A stretch of 48,632 bases of DNA from Candidatus Nitrosocosmicus sp. GTDB taxonomy: Archaea > Thermoproteota > Nitrososphaeria > Nitrososphaerales > Nitrososphaeraceae. The stretch covers positions 1-48,632 of the forward strand of contig JARFXS010000009.1 in NCBI GenBank assembly GCA_029194465.1, read 5' to 3'. Shown piece after piece: positions 1 through 9,156 of the stretch. How positions within the stretch are numbered: the stretch's first letter is position 1; each line of letters starts with the position of its first letter. The notes below the pieces were generated by a model. The model was given only the letters and a program-made list of their open reading frames with translations. It searched no databases and was not told where the DNA came from. Both the position numbers and the translations under genes were made by a program.

Positions 1-495
1 TTATTGTTGTCCTAGTGCGTTGTTACCTTCGTTCTCTTGGTTTTGGAAGTTGAAATTGTTTCCTGAACCTATTGAGTCGCCACCAGAAACTACTTGGCTG
101 TTCTGCTTTGATGATTGGGATTGAACTATTGCCTGTGAAGCACTATTACCGCCATCACCATCACCATCGTCATCATTGCTCTGTGCCAAAGCGTTGTTAC
201 CTTCGTTCTCTTGGTTTTGGAAGTTGAAATTGTTTCCAGAATCCTCAGTATCGCCACCAGAAACTACTTGGCTGTTCTGGATAGATCGTTGAACTTGTGC
301 TATAATTTGTGAGGCACTATTACCATCATCGTCATCATCGTTGTCATGATCTTTTCCACCTGCAAATGCGAAGTTGTTAGAAAAGTTCATTCCAACTGGA
401 GACACTGTCATTACAATTGCCATCGCTGTGACTACTGCCAAAATCGAGATTTGTTTCTTGTTGATATTGATATTGGTCAATTTGATAAATAACAC
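1..495 (-). CDS. secreted two-repeat Asn/Gln-rich protein
   Basis: A 164-residue exported protein of unknown function. A GTG start at 495 gives a basic, hydrophobic N-terminus (about residues 10-35) ending in an AFA-GG type signal peptidase site near residue 46. The mature part is two copies of a 58-residue unit. Each has an Asp-rich spacer, then GNSASQ, a Gln/Ser stretch, NSQVVSGGD and a block reading SGNNFNFQNQENEGNNA. At DNA level the copies are nearly identical at 17-63 and 191-237 (period 174 bp). The regular Asn/Gln/Ser spacing is compatible with a beta-solenoid or amyloid-like surface protein, but the curlin consensus is not clearly met. The Asp runs suggest calcium or other cation binding. 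It lies divergent to the stress-protein gene. Confidence 0.7.
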   Translation of the reverse strand: MLFIKLTNININKKQISILAVVTAMAIVMTVSPVGMNFSNNFAFAGGKDHDNDDDDDGNSASQIIAQVQRSIQNSQVVSGGDTEDSGNNFNFQNQENEGNNALAQSNDDDGDGDGGNSASQAIVQSQSSKQNSQVVSGGDSIGSGNNFNFQNQENEGNNALGQQ

Positions 496-840
496 TTAAT
501 ATTATACGATATAACTTGTATCAAAAACCGTTAGCGTAAAATTATTGAGAAGAATGTAATATAACAGTTTACTATTTTCTTAAAAAAAACATAGTATGGA
601 TTGAAAATAGCAAAACTGAACACTTATGACTAATCCAGCATAAATGGATGATGCTTATAGGAATGACACACTATCTCAGAATACCAAATTCAGTAATTAC
701 AATTTATAATGATAGCAATATAGCACAATGGTCTACTTACCTATTGATTTTTCTTCTAATTCCATATTGAAAGCGACTGTTCTAAGTTCTGTAAAATAAT
801 TCTCAGATATTATTAAATAATTCGTTTTGATAATATACTC
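496..840. other. divergent intergenic region
   Basis: AT-rich spacer between the minus-strand repeat protein and the plus-strand stress protein. It must carry both promoters. I see several TA-rich boxes but none I would single out, and no RNA gene. Confidence 0.4.
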
Positions 841-1302
841 ATGTTTCCAGATCCGACAGTGCTTCCAGATCCGAAAGAGTTTATTTCCGAATTTATTCTC
901 CCATCCTTTAAAAAAATTCTAGTAACTCATGATGGAAAAGATAAATCAAATAAGGCGATTAATTATGCTATTTATTTATCAAAATTGTCGGATGCAGAGA
1001 TAACAATTCTACAAATCATTAATGATGTTAAAAAACAAGATAATGTGAAGAACATTGAAGGTGACTTAATAGATTCAATGGAAGAGAAAATAAAGAAGAT
1101 TAAACATGCTGGTTGTGAGAAAGTCTCATATAAATTTAAGACAGGTAACACAATAGATGAAATAGTTGGTGAAATTAATGAAATGAATTATGACTTGGTT
1201 GTATTGACATCTTCTCATTTGAATTCCTGGATGGAATCACTGTTTAGTAATACAAGAAAGATAATTAGTAACATACACACTAGTGTTTTGATACCTCAAT
1301 AA
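841..1302 (+). CDS. universal stress protein (UspA family)
   Basis: Cytoplasmic 153-residue protein with one Usp alpha/beta domain. The first strand reads FKKILVTHDGKDKSNKAINY (about residues 23-42), as expected for UspA. The fourth strand is YDLVVLTSS near residue 121, and the last strand ends the protein in TSVLIPQ. The usual ATP-binding glycine signature (GxxGx9GS) is degenerate here: the segment reads SHLNSWMESLFSNTRKI, without the key glycines. It is therefore probably a non-nucleotide-binding member. The ATG at 841 leaves an extra 20-residue leader rich in Pro and Asp before the domain. No operon partner is visible. Confidence 0.85.
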   Translation: MFPDPTVLPDPKEFISEFILPSFKKILVTHDGKDKSNKAINYAIYLSKLSDAEITILQIINDVKKQDNVKNIEGDLIDSMEEKIKKIKHAGCEKVSYKFKTGNTIDEIVGEINEMNYDLVVLTSSHLNSWMESLFSNTRKIISNIHTSVLIPQ

Positions 1303-1727
1303 ATAACATTATTAACAACTTCTCGAAAGAAACGGTTGTTTTTATTACCAGATCCTTCTGATTTCGGTTTGAGCAACGTATTGAATTATTTTAATAGTTT
1401 TCAAAACAAGATTTTAGACCAATTGTATATATACGATGCAATTTATCTAAATCCATTTTCTTGCGAATCTAAAGTATTAATTATTTGCTTCTAGCAAGAT
1501 TTTATATTATTCAAGATATTTCATCCTATTTGTTAGATTAGCTAATGACAATCAAATTGCCATATCATTTAATATACATGGTCACAATTCATTCAAACCA
1601 TGGCCTTAGTTTGGATCTCATTTCTAAGGGCGCAGCAATTCTAGATGATCGAGTAATTTTGATATCCAACATAACAAGATTTATTTTCATGGAAATTTTT
1701 TATATTTGAACGGACAATGAATATTCA
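1303..1727. other. intergenic region, no gene supported
   Basis: AT-rich. It holds a 54-codon ATG frame at 1545-1709 without a recognisable motif. Nothing else is evident. Confidence 0.35.
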
Positions 1728-1979
1728 ATGAATTCTCATTCTAAAACCTCTATTACTGTCGCACTAATCGCTTTTGGTCTCTTTAGCATGGTTGAAATCA
1801 ACTTTTATCAGTCGTCGTATGCAACAATTTGTTTTGATTGTCCTGACGCAAACTTTCATTTAGATGAAGCAAAGAAATCTATAGATAAAGGTGATTACAA
1901 TGGTGCAAAAAATCATATTGACCAGGCGAAGCAATTGATTGGACAACCTGGTTACACTAATCAGACTGATAGTTTATAA
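1728..1979 (+). CDS. small secreted protein with CxxC
   Basis: An 83-residue protein I do not recognise. The N-terminus (residues 8-32) is a hydrophobic signal peptide ending near SSYA. The mature part begins with a CFDC pair (about residues 35-38), followed by an amphipathic helix region with repeated Ala/Lys/Asp (LDEAKKSIDKGDYNGAKNHI), like one helical hairpin of a TPR. Small secreted helical proteins of this design are common in Nitrososphaerales. The ATG at 1728 is used because an ATG 11 nt upstream runs into TGA after four codons. The CxxC could bind metal or form a disulfide outside the cell. Confidence 0.6.
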   Translation: MNSHSKTSITVALIAFGLFSMVEINFYQSSYATICFDCPDANFHLDEAKKSIDKGDYNGAKNHIDQAKQLIGQPGYTNQTDSL

Positions 1980-2308
1980 TCAACCAATTCTCCTGATGTT
2001 GCAGGTCGATGAAAAAACCAAAATCAATAACTGAATTATCAATTTACCCATTATTTTTATAGACTTTCTAATAAGAATCAGGTAATTATGAAATATGATC
2101 TGAGTTGGCTCGTATTGCAGCTAAAAGAAATTACTCACACAGTGGGTAATTAAATAACATATAAGTAAACCCATTGATTATGTCTTAAAAAAGCAATACT
2201 GGTTTATATTATGTTACTATAATCTTGAAGAGCATTAATATTTTTGGAAATATCGGCTCTTAATGAGCAGGTTAAGGCACAAAATTAAAAGTAAGAGGCC
2301 TCGCTATG
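1980..2308. other. intergenic region between convergent genes
   Basis: A 329-bp AT-rich spacer. No gene or RNA is recognised. It should hold transcription stops for both flanking genes. Confidence 0.35.
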
Positions 2309-3400
2309 TTACTGAGATTTAAGAGAGGACATATCAATGGAGAAGCGATACTTTACATCTGCACGGGACAATCTCTCATAAGCCTCGTTTACCTTTTGGA
2401 TCGGGATGATTTCGACATCAGCGGTAATGTTATGTTTGCTACAAAATTCGAGCATCTCCTGCGTTTCGGCAATACCTCCGATAAGAGAGCCAGAGAGGCT
2501 GCGACGATTGTACAGAAGGCTTAAAGCAGATACAGAATGAGGCTTGTCCGGGGCGCCAACGAGGGTGAGGTTGCCATCGGGTCGGAGTAATTGAAGGTAC
2601 GCGTTAATATCGTGCTCTGCAGAAACGGTGTCAATAATAAAATCGAAACTGCCAACGTGCTTGTTCATCTCGTCGGTATTTCGCGAAACAACCACTTCGT
2701 CTGCTCCCAAGGTCACTGCATCTTCTTTCTTCTTAAGCGAAGTAGTAAAAACTACGACATGGGCCCCAAGTGCATGAGCAAACTTTACGGCCATATGACC
2801 TAGTCCCCCAAGACCTACTACCCCTACCTTTTTCCCCGTGGTAACACCCCAGTGACGCATGGGGGAGTAGGTAGTTATACCAGCGCATAAGAGAGGAGCG
2901 GTTCCAGCAAGATTCATGTTGGAAGGAATGTGTAAAACAAAGTGCTCTTTGACTACAATACTATCGGAATAGCCTCCATATGTGACACCTCCAAGGTGTA
3001 TATCTGGAGAGTTATAGGTCAAGGTCATGTGCGGACAGAACTGCTCCAGACCAGATTGGCAGTTGGGACAGTTACCATCAGAGTCTACCAAGCAGCCGAC
3101 GGCAGCTAGGTCACCGGGTTTGAACTTTGTGACTGCGTTGCCAACCTTTGTGACTCGGCCTACGATCTCATGTCCAGGAACGCATGGATAAACTGTAGGC
3201 ATTGCACTCCACTCATTACGGATTTGATGTAGGTCAGAGTGACAAATACCACAGAAAAGGATCTCGATCTGAACATCGCCATTACCAGGATCCCGTCTTG
3301 GGATCGATGTTGGAACAAGTTGAGATTTTGGGTCTGCGGCAGAGTAAGCCCTTGATTCATACTGTCCACGTGATTGTGAACTGAATTGAGTGGTCGACAT
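2309..3400 (-). CDS. zinc-dependent alcohol dehydrogenase (CAD/YahK-like)
   Basis: Medium-chain dehydrogenase of 363 residues, full length, probably NADP-linked aldehyde/alcohol oxidoreductase. Catalytic zinc residues are Cys50 (CGICHSD), His77-Glu78 (PGHEIVG) and Cys172 (LLCAG). The structural zinc loop is GCLVDSDGNCPNCQSGLEQF plus Cys122. It keeps Cys111, Cys114 and Cys122, but the first ligand, Cys in CAD/YahK relatives, is Asp108. The Rossmann motif is GLGGLGH (196-202), followed by FTTSLKKKEDA, whose Ser/Lys suggest NADP(H). ATG start at 3400. By eye the gene is clearly more GC-rich and uses different codons from its AT-rich neighbours, which suggests transfer from a bacterium or other donor. 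It is flanked by unrelated genes and looks monocistronic. Confidence 0.93.
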   Translation of the reverse strand: MSTTQFSSQSRGQYESRAYSAADPKSQLVPTSIPRRDPGNGDVQIEILFCGICHSDLHQIRNEWSAMPTVYPCVPGHEIVGRVTKVGNAVTKFKPGDLAAVGCLVDSDGNCPNCQSGLEQFCPHMTLTYNSPDIHLGGVTYGGYSDSIVVKEHFVLHIPSNMNLAGTAPLLCAGITTYSPMRHWGVTTGKKVGVVGLGGLGHMAVKFAHALGAHVVVFTTSLKKKEDAVTLGADEVVVSRNTDEMNKHVGSFDFIIDTVSAEHDINAYLQLLRPDGNLTLVGAPDKPHSVSALSLLYNRRSLSGSLIGGIAETQEMLEFCSKHNITADVEIIPIQKVNEAYERLSRADVKYRFSIDMSSLKSQ

Positions 3401-3684
3401 GACAGTATGAATGGGGGTTGGATATAAATGGATTAGTGATAGGTGCTTTTATCTCCGCATAAAAGTTACATGTGTTTCTGTCTTGACCTTGAAAAAAAAT
3501 AGTGTCAATAATATTTCGCAAACGACCCTACATATACAAAAAATGCATCCTTGCGGACCATAATTTAGACTCTTAAATTAACAATCTAAATCTATTATCT
3601 AATAGATTTTCGCTCTATATTACAATCAAGCATAGGAAAGCGCAAGGACCTTCCATCAGGAATAATCAATCAAACACCAATAGA

Positions 3685-4578
3685 TCAGCTATTATGAGCA
3701 GTTGCAATTAGTACATCCCAAGGAAAACTAAGTAATCCAGTTTTATCCTTATATCCATTAACGTTTATTTTTGAATCCTCCTTAATAGTTGAAAGTACAT
3801 GTGTGCCTTTTGACTCAATTGTAGAACGTATAGAATTTGCAGTGGAAGACATATAGCCAGACCAATACTCATCAAATGTACCTGCTTTATAAAAATATGT
3901 ATATTTCTTAACTGAAATATCATGAAAATTTGCATTTTCTAATGCATCGTATAAATCGCCAGGATTACCAAATGTATGAACTGATGGAGATCCTTTTGGT
4001 CTAATATCAGGTATAGATTTTAAGATAGAATTCATGATACAGCTAAAATAAGGAACACCTTCAGAAGTTCCGTGAACAGATACGACCAATTTTCCTCCTT
4101 TGATCAAAAGATCGTTTATATGCTTAAGAACATGTACTGTATTTGGAAAAAACATCAGACCAAACTGACATAAGACCTTATTAAAAGAGGCGTTACGAAA
4201 GCCTAAATTCTCCGAATCCATTTCGATAAGAAATGACTTTTGGAATCTACGGGTTAGCGATGATTTAGCTATTGAGAGGGCGACCCTAGATATATCAGTT
4301 CCCACCAGAGTGGCTCCATTATCAATATGATTATCTTGGTGATTATCATAAATGCGTTTAATTACTTCATTTGCAACTGCACCTGTTCCACAAGCTAAAT
4401 CTAAAACTACATCATTTTGATTTATTTGAGCTAGTTTAACTAATTCAATCGTTGATTTGAAAGGACCTGTGTAAGTGCAGGCCCAATCCTCATGGTATTT
4501 GGGAGCAACTGTATTCCAATTTAACCTTGTATTATTCTTGTATTGAATGGGATCAAGATTATGATTAGTAGAAGTCAA
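3685..4578 (-). CDS. class I SAM-dependent methyltransferase (UbiE-like)
   Basis: Soluble 297-residue enzyme. Motif I is VVLDLACGTGAVANEVIKR (about residues 58-76), the SAM-binding loop. The acidic end of strand 2 is probably in TLVGTDIS, and motif IV reads FNKVLCQFGLMFFPN, typical of UbiE/COQ5-type enzymes. The C-terminal half would bind the substrate, which cannot be told from sequence. TTG start at 4578. It is divergent from the DUF4760-like gene and separated by 284 bp from the alcohol dehydrogenase, so it is probably transcribed alone. Confidence 0.85.
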   Translation of the reverse strand: MTSTNHNLDPIQYKNNTRLNWNTVAPKYHEDWACTYTGPFKSTIELVKLAQINQNDVVLDLACGTGAVANEVIKRIYDNHQDNHIDNGATLVGTDISRVALSIAKSSLTRRFQKSFLIEMDSENLGFRNASFNKVLCQFGLMFFPNTVHVLKHINDLLIKGGKLVVSVHGTSEGVPYFSCIMNSILKSIPDIRPKGSPSVHTFGNPGDLYDALENANFHDISVKKYTYFYKAGTFDEYWSGYMSSTANSIRSTIESKGTHVLSTIKEDSKINVNGYKDKTGLLSFPWDVLIATAHNS

Positions 4579-4872
4579 AGATCAATTACCTAATTCCCTT
4601 ATTAGTATTCGTGGAATAATAATTATCACTATGATTAATATTTTCTATGATTTTGAAATTAGTTTTTTCTCGCTCCAAGCCACAAGAAGGTATTAGAGTA
4701 GCAACTTTATTGCAAAGGAACTCACCTAATCATACTATATTAGATAACTCACCTCAACATCAACTCAAAACTATATGAGACTCAACCCGCGTTTTTCATT
4801 AATCAAATAATCTAGGTAACCAGCAATAGGTAATTCATATCTTTATCAAGTACAATATGATGTAAGTATAAC

Positions 4873-5250
4873 GTGTATTCCGATAATCAAGCAAGTCTAA
4901 TTCTTGACTTGTACAAAATATATGATACTCATAGAGATTCCAGACTATGGTTTTTGGATGAATTAGATGCTATTAGTTACAAAGAGTATCATGAAAAATA
5001 TTCTGGAACATCAAAAGAAAGATCGCATTTTATTGCAGTGTGTGGATTTTTTGAATTGTCGGGTACACTTATTAGTCATGGTCTAATTTCCACAGACATA
5101 TATTTTGATATTTTTAATCCTAGTCCATTTTGGCATAAGGCAAAACCCATAATAGATGGGATGAGAGAAACAAGGCCCCATATATACGAAAATTTTGAGA
5201 ATCTAACCGAAAAGAGAACCAATTGGAAAAAGAAAAATCAAAAAATTTAG
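4873..5250 (+). CDS. DUF4760-like protein
   Basis: A 125-residue helical soluble protein. The order of features fits DUF4760-type proteins: an N-terminal helix with LILDLYKIYDTHRDSR, a central FIAVCGFFELSGTLISHGLI stretch (one amphipathic helix), then FDIFNPSPFWHKAKPIIDG and a terminal RPHIYENFENL. The function of that family is unknown to me. The GTG at 4873 is used; the nearby ATGs at 4857 and 4860 are not in frame with an open path. The Lys-rich tail is disordered. Confidence 0.6.
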   Translation: MYSDNQASLILDLYKIYDTHRDSRLWFLDELDAISYKEYHEKYSGTSKERSHFIAVCGFFELSGTLISHGLISTDIYFDIFNPSPFWHKAKPIIDGMRETRPHIYENFENLTEKRTNWKKKNQKI

Positions 5251-5519
5251 AATATGACATAAGGCATGATCTATATCTTTGTAGGTAATAAGATAAGGTC
5301 CCCCGAATAGGCAATACAAAACAACAATCACATAATAGCAAAATAATCCAACCCATTATTCATTAAAATTTTGTATCATTTTTGCTACTACCGATCTAAA
5401 TTAGCTCACACATTTACAACATACGATTAAGTAGTGATTTTGATATATCACTAGGAACTCTTGTTTGCTTGAGCAAGACATTTATTTATACCAGTTATAG
5501 ATACCAATGCGATCTATTA

Positions 5520-6710
5520 ATGACAGAGAAAACTAATCTATTTGCTTTCAGGATTCCAATCTTAATGACTGCACTACTCATTCCAGCTTTATCCATGGGA
5601 ATAAATCAATCCTATTCAGAGCAAACATTTGTATATGTTTCTAATGGCGAAGATGGAGATATATCGGTCATGAAGCTAGATCCCGAAACAGGTGACATTA
5701 AAATGGTGGAAAAGGTGCCTGCTGGACCAAATGTAAAGCATATGGCTTTGAGTCCAGATCATCGATTCCTTTATGCCTCTGTTCGTTCAGAACCTTTTTC
5801 AGTGATTACTTATTCTATCACTCCTGAAACTGGTAACCTGAATCAGTTATCTAAAGAATTATTACCTTATAACATGGCTTACATCTCAGTTGATCAATCG
5901 GGACGCTATCTTTTTTCAGTTTCATATACTGATGCCAAAATTGAGGTAAATCCAATAGGACTAGACGGGGTTGTGAAATCAGAACCTGTTCAGGTAATTT
6001 CCACAGGTCCTAATCCCCATTCAATTCTGGTTGATCGATCAAATCAGTTTGTTTATGTTCCTCATTTAGGAAATGCCCAGATAAAGCAATTTTTGTTTAA
6101 TGAAACCTCAGGAGTTCTTACACCAAATGATCCGGAGACAGTATTCACTGAAGATGGTTCTGGACCAAGACATTTTGATTTCTCACCAGATAACAGATTT
6201 GTGTATGTATCAAGTGAAATGGATGGCATGGTTTATTCCTATAAGATAGACAATGAGACAGGGATTTTAGATGAAATACAAAGAATTTTAGCAATACCTC
6301 CAAATCTAAGCCCTGAAGCAGAAATTCCTGCACATGGAGATGGAGATGGAGATGAAGATAGGTCGCAAGAAGCAGAAGATGAAGAAGTTACTACTTTTGG
6401 AGTTGCAGATATTCACATTACACCTAATGGTAAATGGCTATACGTAAGTGTCAGGGCTACTAACACAATTACTGCATTTGGTGTTGACCCTCACTCAGGG
6501 AATTTGACATACATTGGAAGTTATGATACTGAAAAAATACACCGCGGTATTTACATTGATCCTAGAGGTAAATTTGTGATTGCAGCGGGGCAAGAGTCAG
6601 GTTATATATCCATACATGCAATTAACGAAGAAACAGGTGAGCTAAAATTTTTGAATAGATATGAGACAGGCAAAGACCCCAATTGGATTGAATCTGTTGA
6701 ATTTAAGTAA
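5520..6710 (+). CDS. secreted beta-propeller, lactonase/YncE family
   Basis: About 396 residues from the ATG at 5520; the frame also opens at a TTG at 5469, but the ATG gives a better signal peptide (hydrophobic core ILMTALLIPALSMGI). The mature protein is a seven-bladed propeller of the lactonase/6-phosphogluconolactonase type. Repeating units read like FVYVSNGEDGDISVMKLDPE, SPDHRFLYASVRS, RFVYVSSEMDGMV, GKWLYVSVRATNTITAF and GKFVIAAGQESG. An acidic insert with HGDGDGDEDRSQEAEDEE lies between two blades and could bind cations. Enzymatic activity is not implied; exported members are often structural or binding proteins. The gene stands alone. Confidence 0.85.
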   Translation: MTEKTNLFAFRIPILMTALLIPALSMGINQSYSEQTFVYVSNGEDGDISVMKLDPETGDIKMVEKVPAGPNVKHMALSPDHRFLYASVRSEPFSVITYSITPETGNLNQLSKELLPYNMAYISVDQSGRYLFSVSYTDAKIEVNPIGLDGVVKSEPVQVISTGPNPHSILVDRSNQFVYVPHLGNAQIKQFLFNETSGVLTPNDPETVFTEDGSGPRHFDFSPDNRFVYVSSEMDGMVYSYKIDNETGILDEIQRILAIPPNLSPEAEIPAHGDGDGDEDRSQEAEDEEVTTFGVADIHITPNGKWLYVSVRATNTITAFGVDPHSGNLTYIGSYDTEKIHRGIYIDPRGKFVIAAGQESGYISIHAINEETGELKFLNRYETGKDPNWIESVEFK

Positions 6711-7020
6711 GAAAATACCACAGACGAATGGAGTCTAGGAAAGGTCCAACATAATCTCCATGTAAATCAGATCTATATGATTCATCGGCCTAAACCCACC
6801 ATACTAACGGCATATTGGAACCAAAGATAAAACTAAAGGGACTTTTAGAGTTAAATGGTAGGGAGATAAAAATAAAATGGCAAGTAAACCTGAAACCATT
6901 TTTTAGGCTATTGCAAATTATCGTTTCCAAGCCATTTGGTTTTATAGTAACTAATTTAAATAGATTTTTCGTAATAAAAGGCGAAAATATAAAAGGAAAA
7001 TAATTCGATGAGTTAGATAT
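6711..7020. other. intergenic region
   Basis: AT-rich. A 62-codon TTG frame (6815-7003) is Lys-rich and shows no motif, so I do not call it. Nothing else is seen. Confidence 0.35.
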
Positions 7021-7427
7021 CTAAGATATTTGTTCTAACTTACTAAAATCCCCAAAAGTAACTATTGAACCTGGTGTAATAAGCTCCATGAAGTCCTTAT
7101 ACATTTCATCACCACTTTTATCACCTTCCATTGCCTTCATAAATTCTTGTACATGCTGGCATCTCTATATGACTGGATTTCAAGCCAAACATCCTCATCA
7201 TCATTAGCAGAAATAGTCTTTGATAAGTTTACAAAATCCATCATGTTTTCTCTTGAATTGAGATTAAAGACTTCAAATTTTGATACACCGTGTTTCATAA
7301 AAAAATCAAGAGAATGCTTGTTTATCTTTACTAAAGCATCATGATTTTTCTTTGGGGAGCGGTATAGGAAAATGGCTACCTGAGCCTGAGAACCTTTTTG
7401 GTTTGTAGAATTATCCAAATTACTCAT
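7021..7427 (-). pseudogene. DUF1428-like protein, single frameshift
   Basis: The intact frame from the ATG at 7427 encodes 96 residues and stops at 7137 right after RDASMYKNL. The next frame continues without a gap as MKAMEGDKSGDEMYKDFMEL, then LITPGSIVTFGDFSKLEQIS, with a stop at 7021-7023. Joining them needs one extra base near 7138-7143 (AAT TTn ATG AAG). The restored product of about 135 residues has the DUF1428/YbaA-like layout: an N-terminal strand VAIFLYRSPKK, a central FEVFNLNSREN, an aromatic VWLEIQSYRD strand and a GDF ending. It was probably a small dimeric ferredoxin-like barrel protein of unknown function. The missing base may be a sequencing error. Confidence 0.7.
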
Positions 7428-7986
7428 AAGATCGGTAAAGTATTATGATATAAAAATAGTTAAGGGATCAAAAGTATATTGGTACTTGATAGATTATCTC
7501 AATGTTTGTTTGGACGGTGGTTTTAACTTAATTTATGATGATACCTTAGATAGGATCTAGTATTATGGACAAATATACTCCTTATCTATTCTGGACAAAT
7601 TATGAAACCTTAACAAATGCCTCCAAATATTATTGTCGACCTATACCTTGATACCAAATAGAAATGGTTTCTATTATTATTTATTCATGCTTACCGTAGT
7701 TTCTCATAGGATCGCATTCAAATGGAGACAAGTCGATTCCATGTAATAGACAACATCATTTCATTATTTGTATTTGTTTTGTGGAGGCCATAGCCCTTTT
7801 CTATTTTGGCAGAACAGTATCATGATCTATAGCCAACTAATTATGTTGGCATTTTTGGAACATCTTACCCGTTCTGTGAAATTGTTATGTGTTATTACAA
7901 TGAGTGCCATATTGAGGCTGGAAGGTTTCTATGTAATAGTCAAATTGCACTTGATTGATATCAATGTAAGGGATTTGACAAAAATG
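7428..7986. other. intergenic region, 559 bp
   Basis: AT-rich between a minus-strand gene pair. A 79-codon frame on the plus strand (7768-8007) overlaps the next gene's 3' end and has no motif. No RNA gene is recognised. Confidence 0.35.
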
Positions 7987-9156
7987 CTATTTGGAATTAT
8001 TTTCTAAATTCTTCTTCTGTAGGAACAAATAAAGTTCTTTATTTTCATCCTTAAGTTTGGAGTAAGAAATTGGCTTGAATCCTTTATTGCCTTTAATTAT
8101 ACCATATATCTTAATTTTAGGTTCAAAATCTAATTTCTTTAGATGACTACATTGGTCTAACCATTTTTCCATCGTTTTGGCAGTTTCTGCTTCTGGTATA
8201 TGTTTAACATTCATCAGATATGGACCAATAATTCGCCATAAACAGTATTTTCTTTGATCTTCTATAGGAATTTGTAAAAGCCGTTCAATCCATTCAATTC
8301 TGATACTAGATCTGTTTTGATGATGACTCTCTTCAGTGCCAAGATATCTAGTCCTATTTTTTTGAGTAGGATTGGACCTATTAGAAGATGAATTGTTCAG
8401 ATTAATCTCTTGTCTTATTAACCATATCAAAAATTCGTGCGTGATGGCATCCCCGTCAATCCTTTTTCCATCCCACTTTTGAAGGATTCTTACTTTGGAG
8501 TCCTCTAAGCTTAATCCTCTATTCAGACATTTGGAATTAAAAGTATCAGGGATCCTAATTAAACAAGTTTTGTATTTCGGTCGATGGTTGGGATCGGCCC
8601 TTCCACTTGTGAAAAAATCTTCTGCATATTGCATGAAGGCTTCAGATACAAAGTACTGTGAATATTTTCCCTTTAAAGAAAATAACTTTGGAAATTTATC
8701 CTTAGAAAAAACATATTCGTTGTCCAGAACTGGAACGTCTATAGGCAGGTAAATATGATAACCATTCCCAGTCCAAGAAAGTGTCGGATGTGAGCCATGC
8801 ATTTGTTCCATTTTTCTCAAAGTACTGTTTTTTACTTTATTCAATTTGTTAATGTCATTATCAAAATTGCCTAGATCCAAGTCAACAAAGACGAAGTTTG
8901 GTGATTGAATTAGCATTTCTTCCTTCACTATCGTTTCAGGATATGCGTTAATTCGACAATCTTTAAAGTCAGATTGCTCACATCGTTTCAAGATTTCTTG
9001 TTTTGTATTGACGGTAAACTGTCCATTTGATCTACTGGTCATCATTTTACGAGGAAATTGGCCAAAGGAACTATCAAAATGTGACAAAATGAAATCTATT
9101 GGAGGGTTAGGAATATTATATTCACCCAGTATATTCACATCATAATTGTGAATCAA
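7987..9156 (-). CDS. archaeo-eukaryotic primase-like (AEP) protein with PriX-like tail
   Basis: A 389-residue protein with the catalytic marks of the AEP primase-polymerase superfamily. Motif I is FVFVDLDL with Asp92 and Asp94. Motif II is SWTGNGYHIYLP with His134. A third conserved block is CLIRIPDTFNSK (about 198-209), as in plasmid and phage AEP proteins. After a Ser/Asn-rich linker near 255-280, the last 100 residues (EWIERLLQIPIEDQRKYCLW, then AETAKTMEKWLDQC and FKPISYSKLK) resemble PriX/PriCT-type helical domains; this link is from memory of the family. The likely role is primer synthesis or template-dependent polymerisation in repair or replication. The TTG start at 9156 overlaps the TGA of the upstream Cache gene (TTGA), so translation is probably coupled. 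A shorter paralogue lies at 18.3-19.0 kb. Confidence 0.72.
   Translation of the reverse strand: MIHNYDVNILGEYNIPNPPIDFILSHFDSSFGQFPRKMMTSRSNGQFTVNTKQEILKRCEQSDFKDCRINAYPETIVKEEMLIQSPNFVFVDLDLGNFDNDINKLNKVKNSTLRKMEQMHGSHPTLSWTGNGYHIYLPIDVPVLDNEYVFSKDKFPKLFSLKGKYSQYFVSEAFMQYAEDFFTSGRADPNHRPKYKTCLIRIPDTFNSKCLNRGLSLEDSKVRILQKWDGKRIDGDAITHEFLIWLIRQEINLNNSSSNRSNPTQKNRTRYLGTEESHHQNRSSIRIEWIERLLQIPIEDQRKYCLWRIIGPYLMNVKHIPEAETAKTMEKWLDQCSHLKKLDFEPKIKIYGIIKGNKGFKPISYSKLKDENKELYLFLQKKNLENNSK

Noticed and set aside
1545..1709. 54-codon ATG frame
   Set aside because: Too short and without a recognisable domain; a faint roadblock/LC7-like look could not be supported.
6815..7003. 62-codon plus-strand frame with TTG start
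   Set aside because: Lys-rich, no motif, no convincing start or signal; it fits chance in AT-rich DNA.
7768..8007. 79-codon hydrophobic plus-strand frame
   Set aside because: Overlaps the 3' end of the AEP gene on the other strand, with no conserved pattern.
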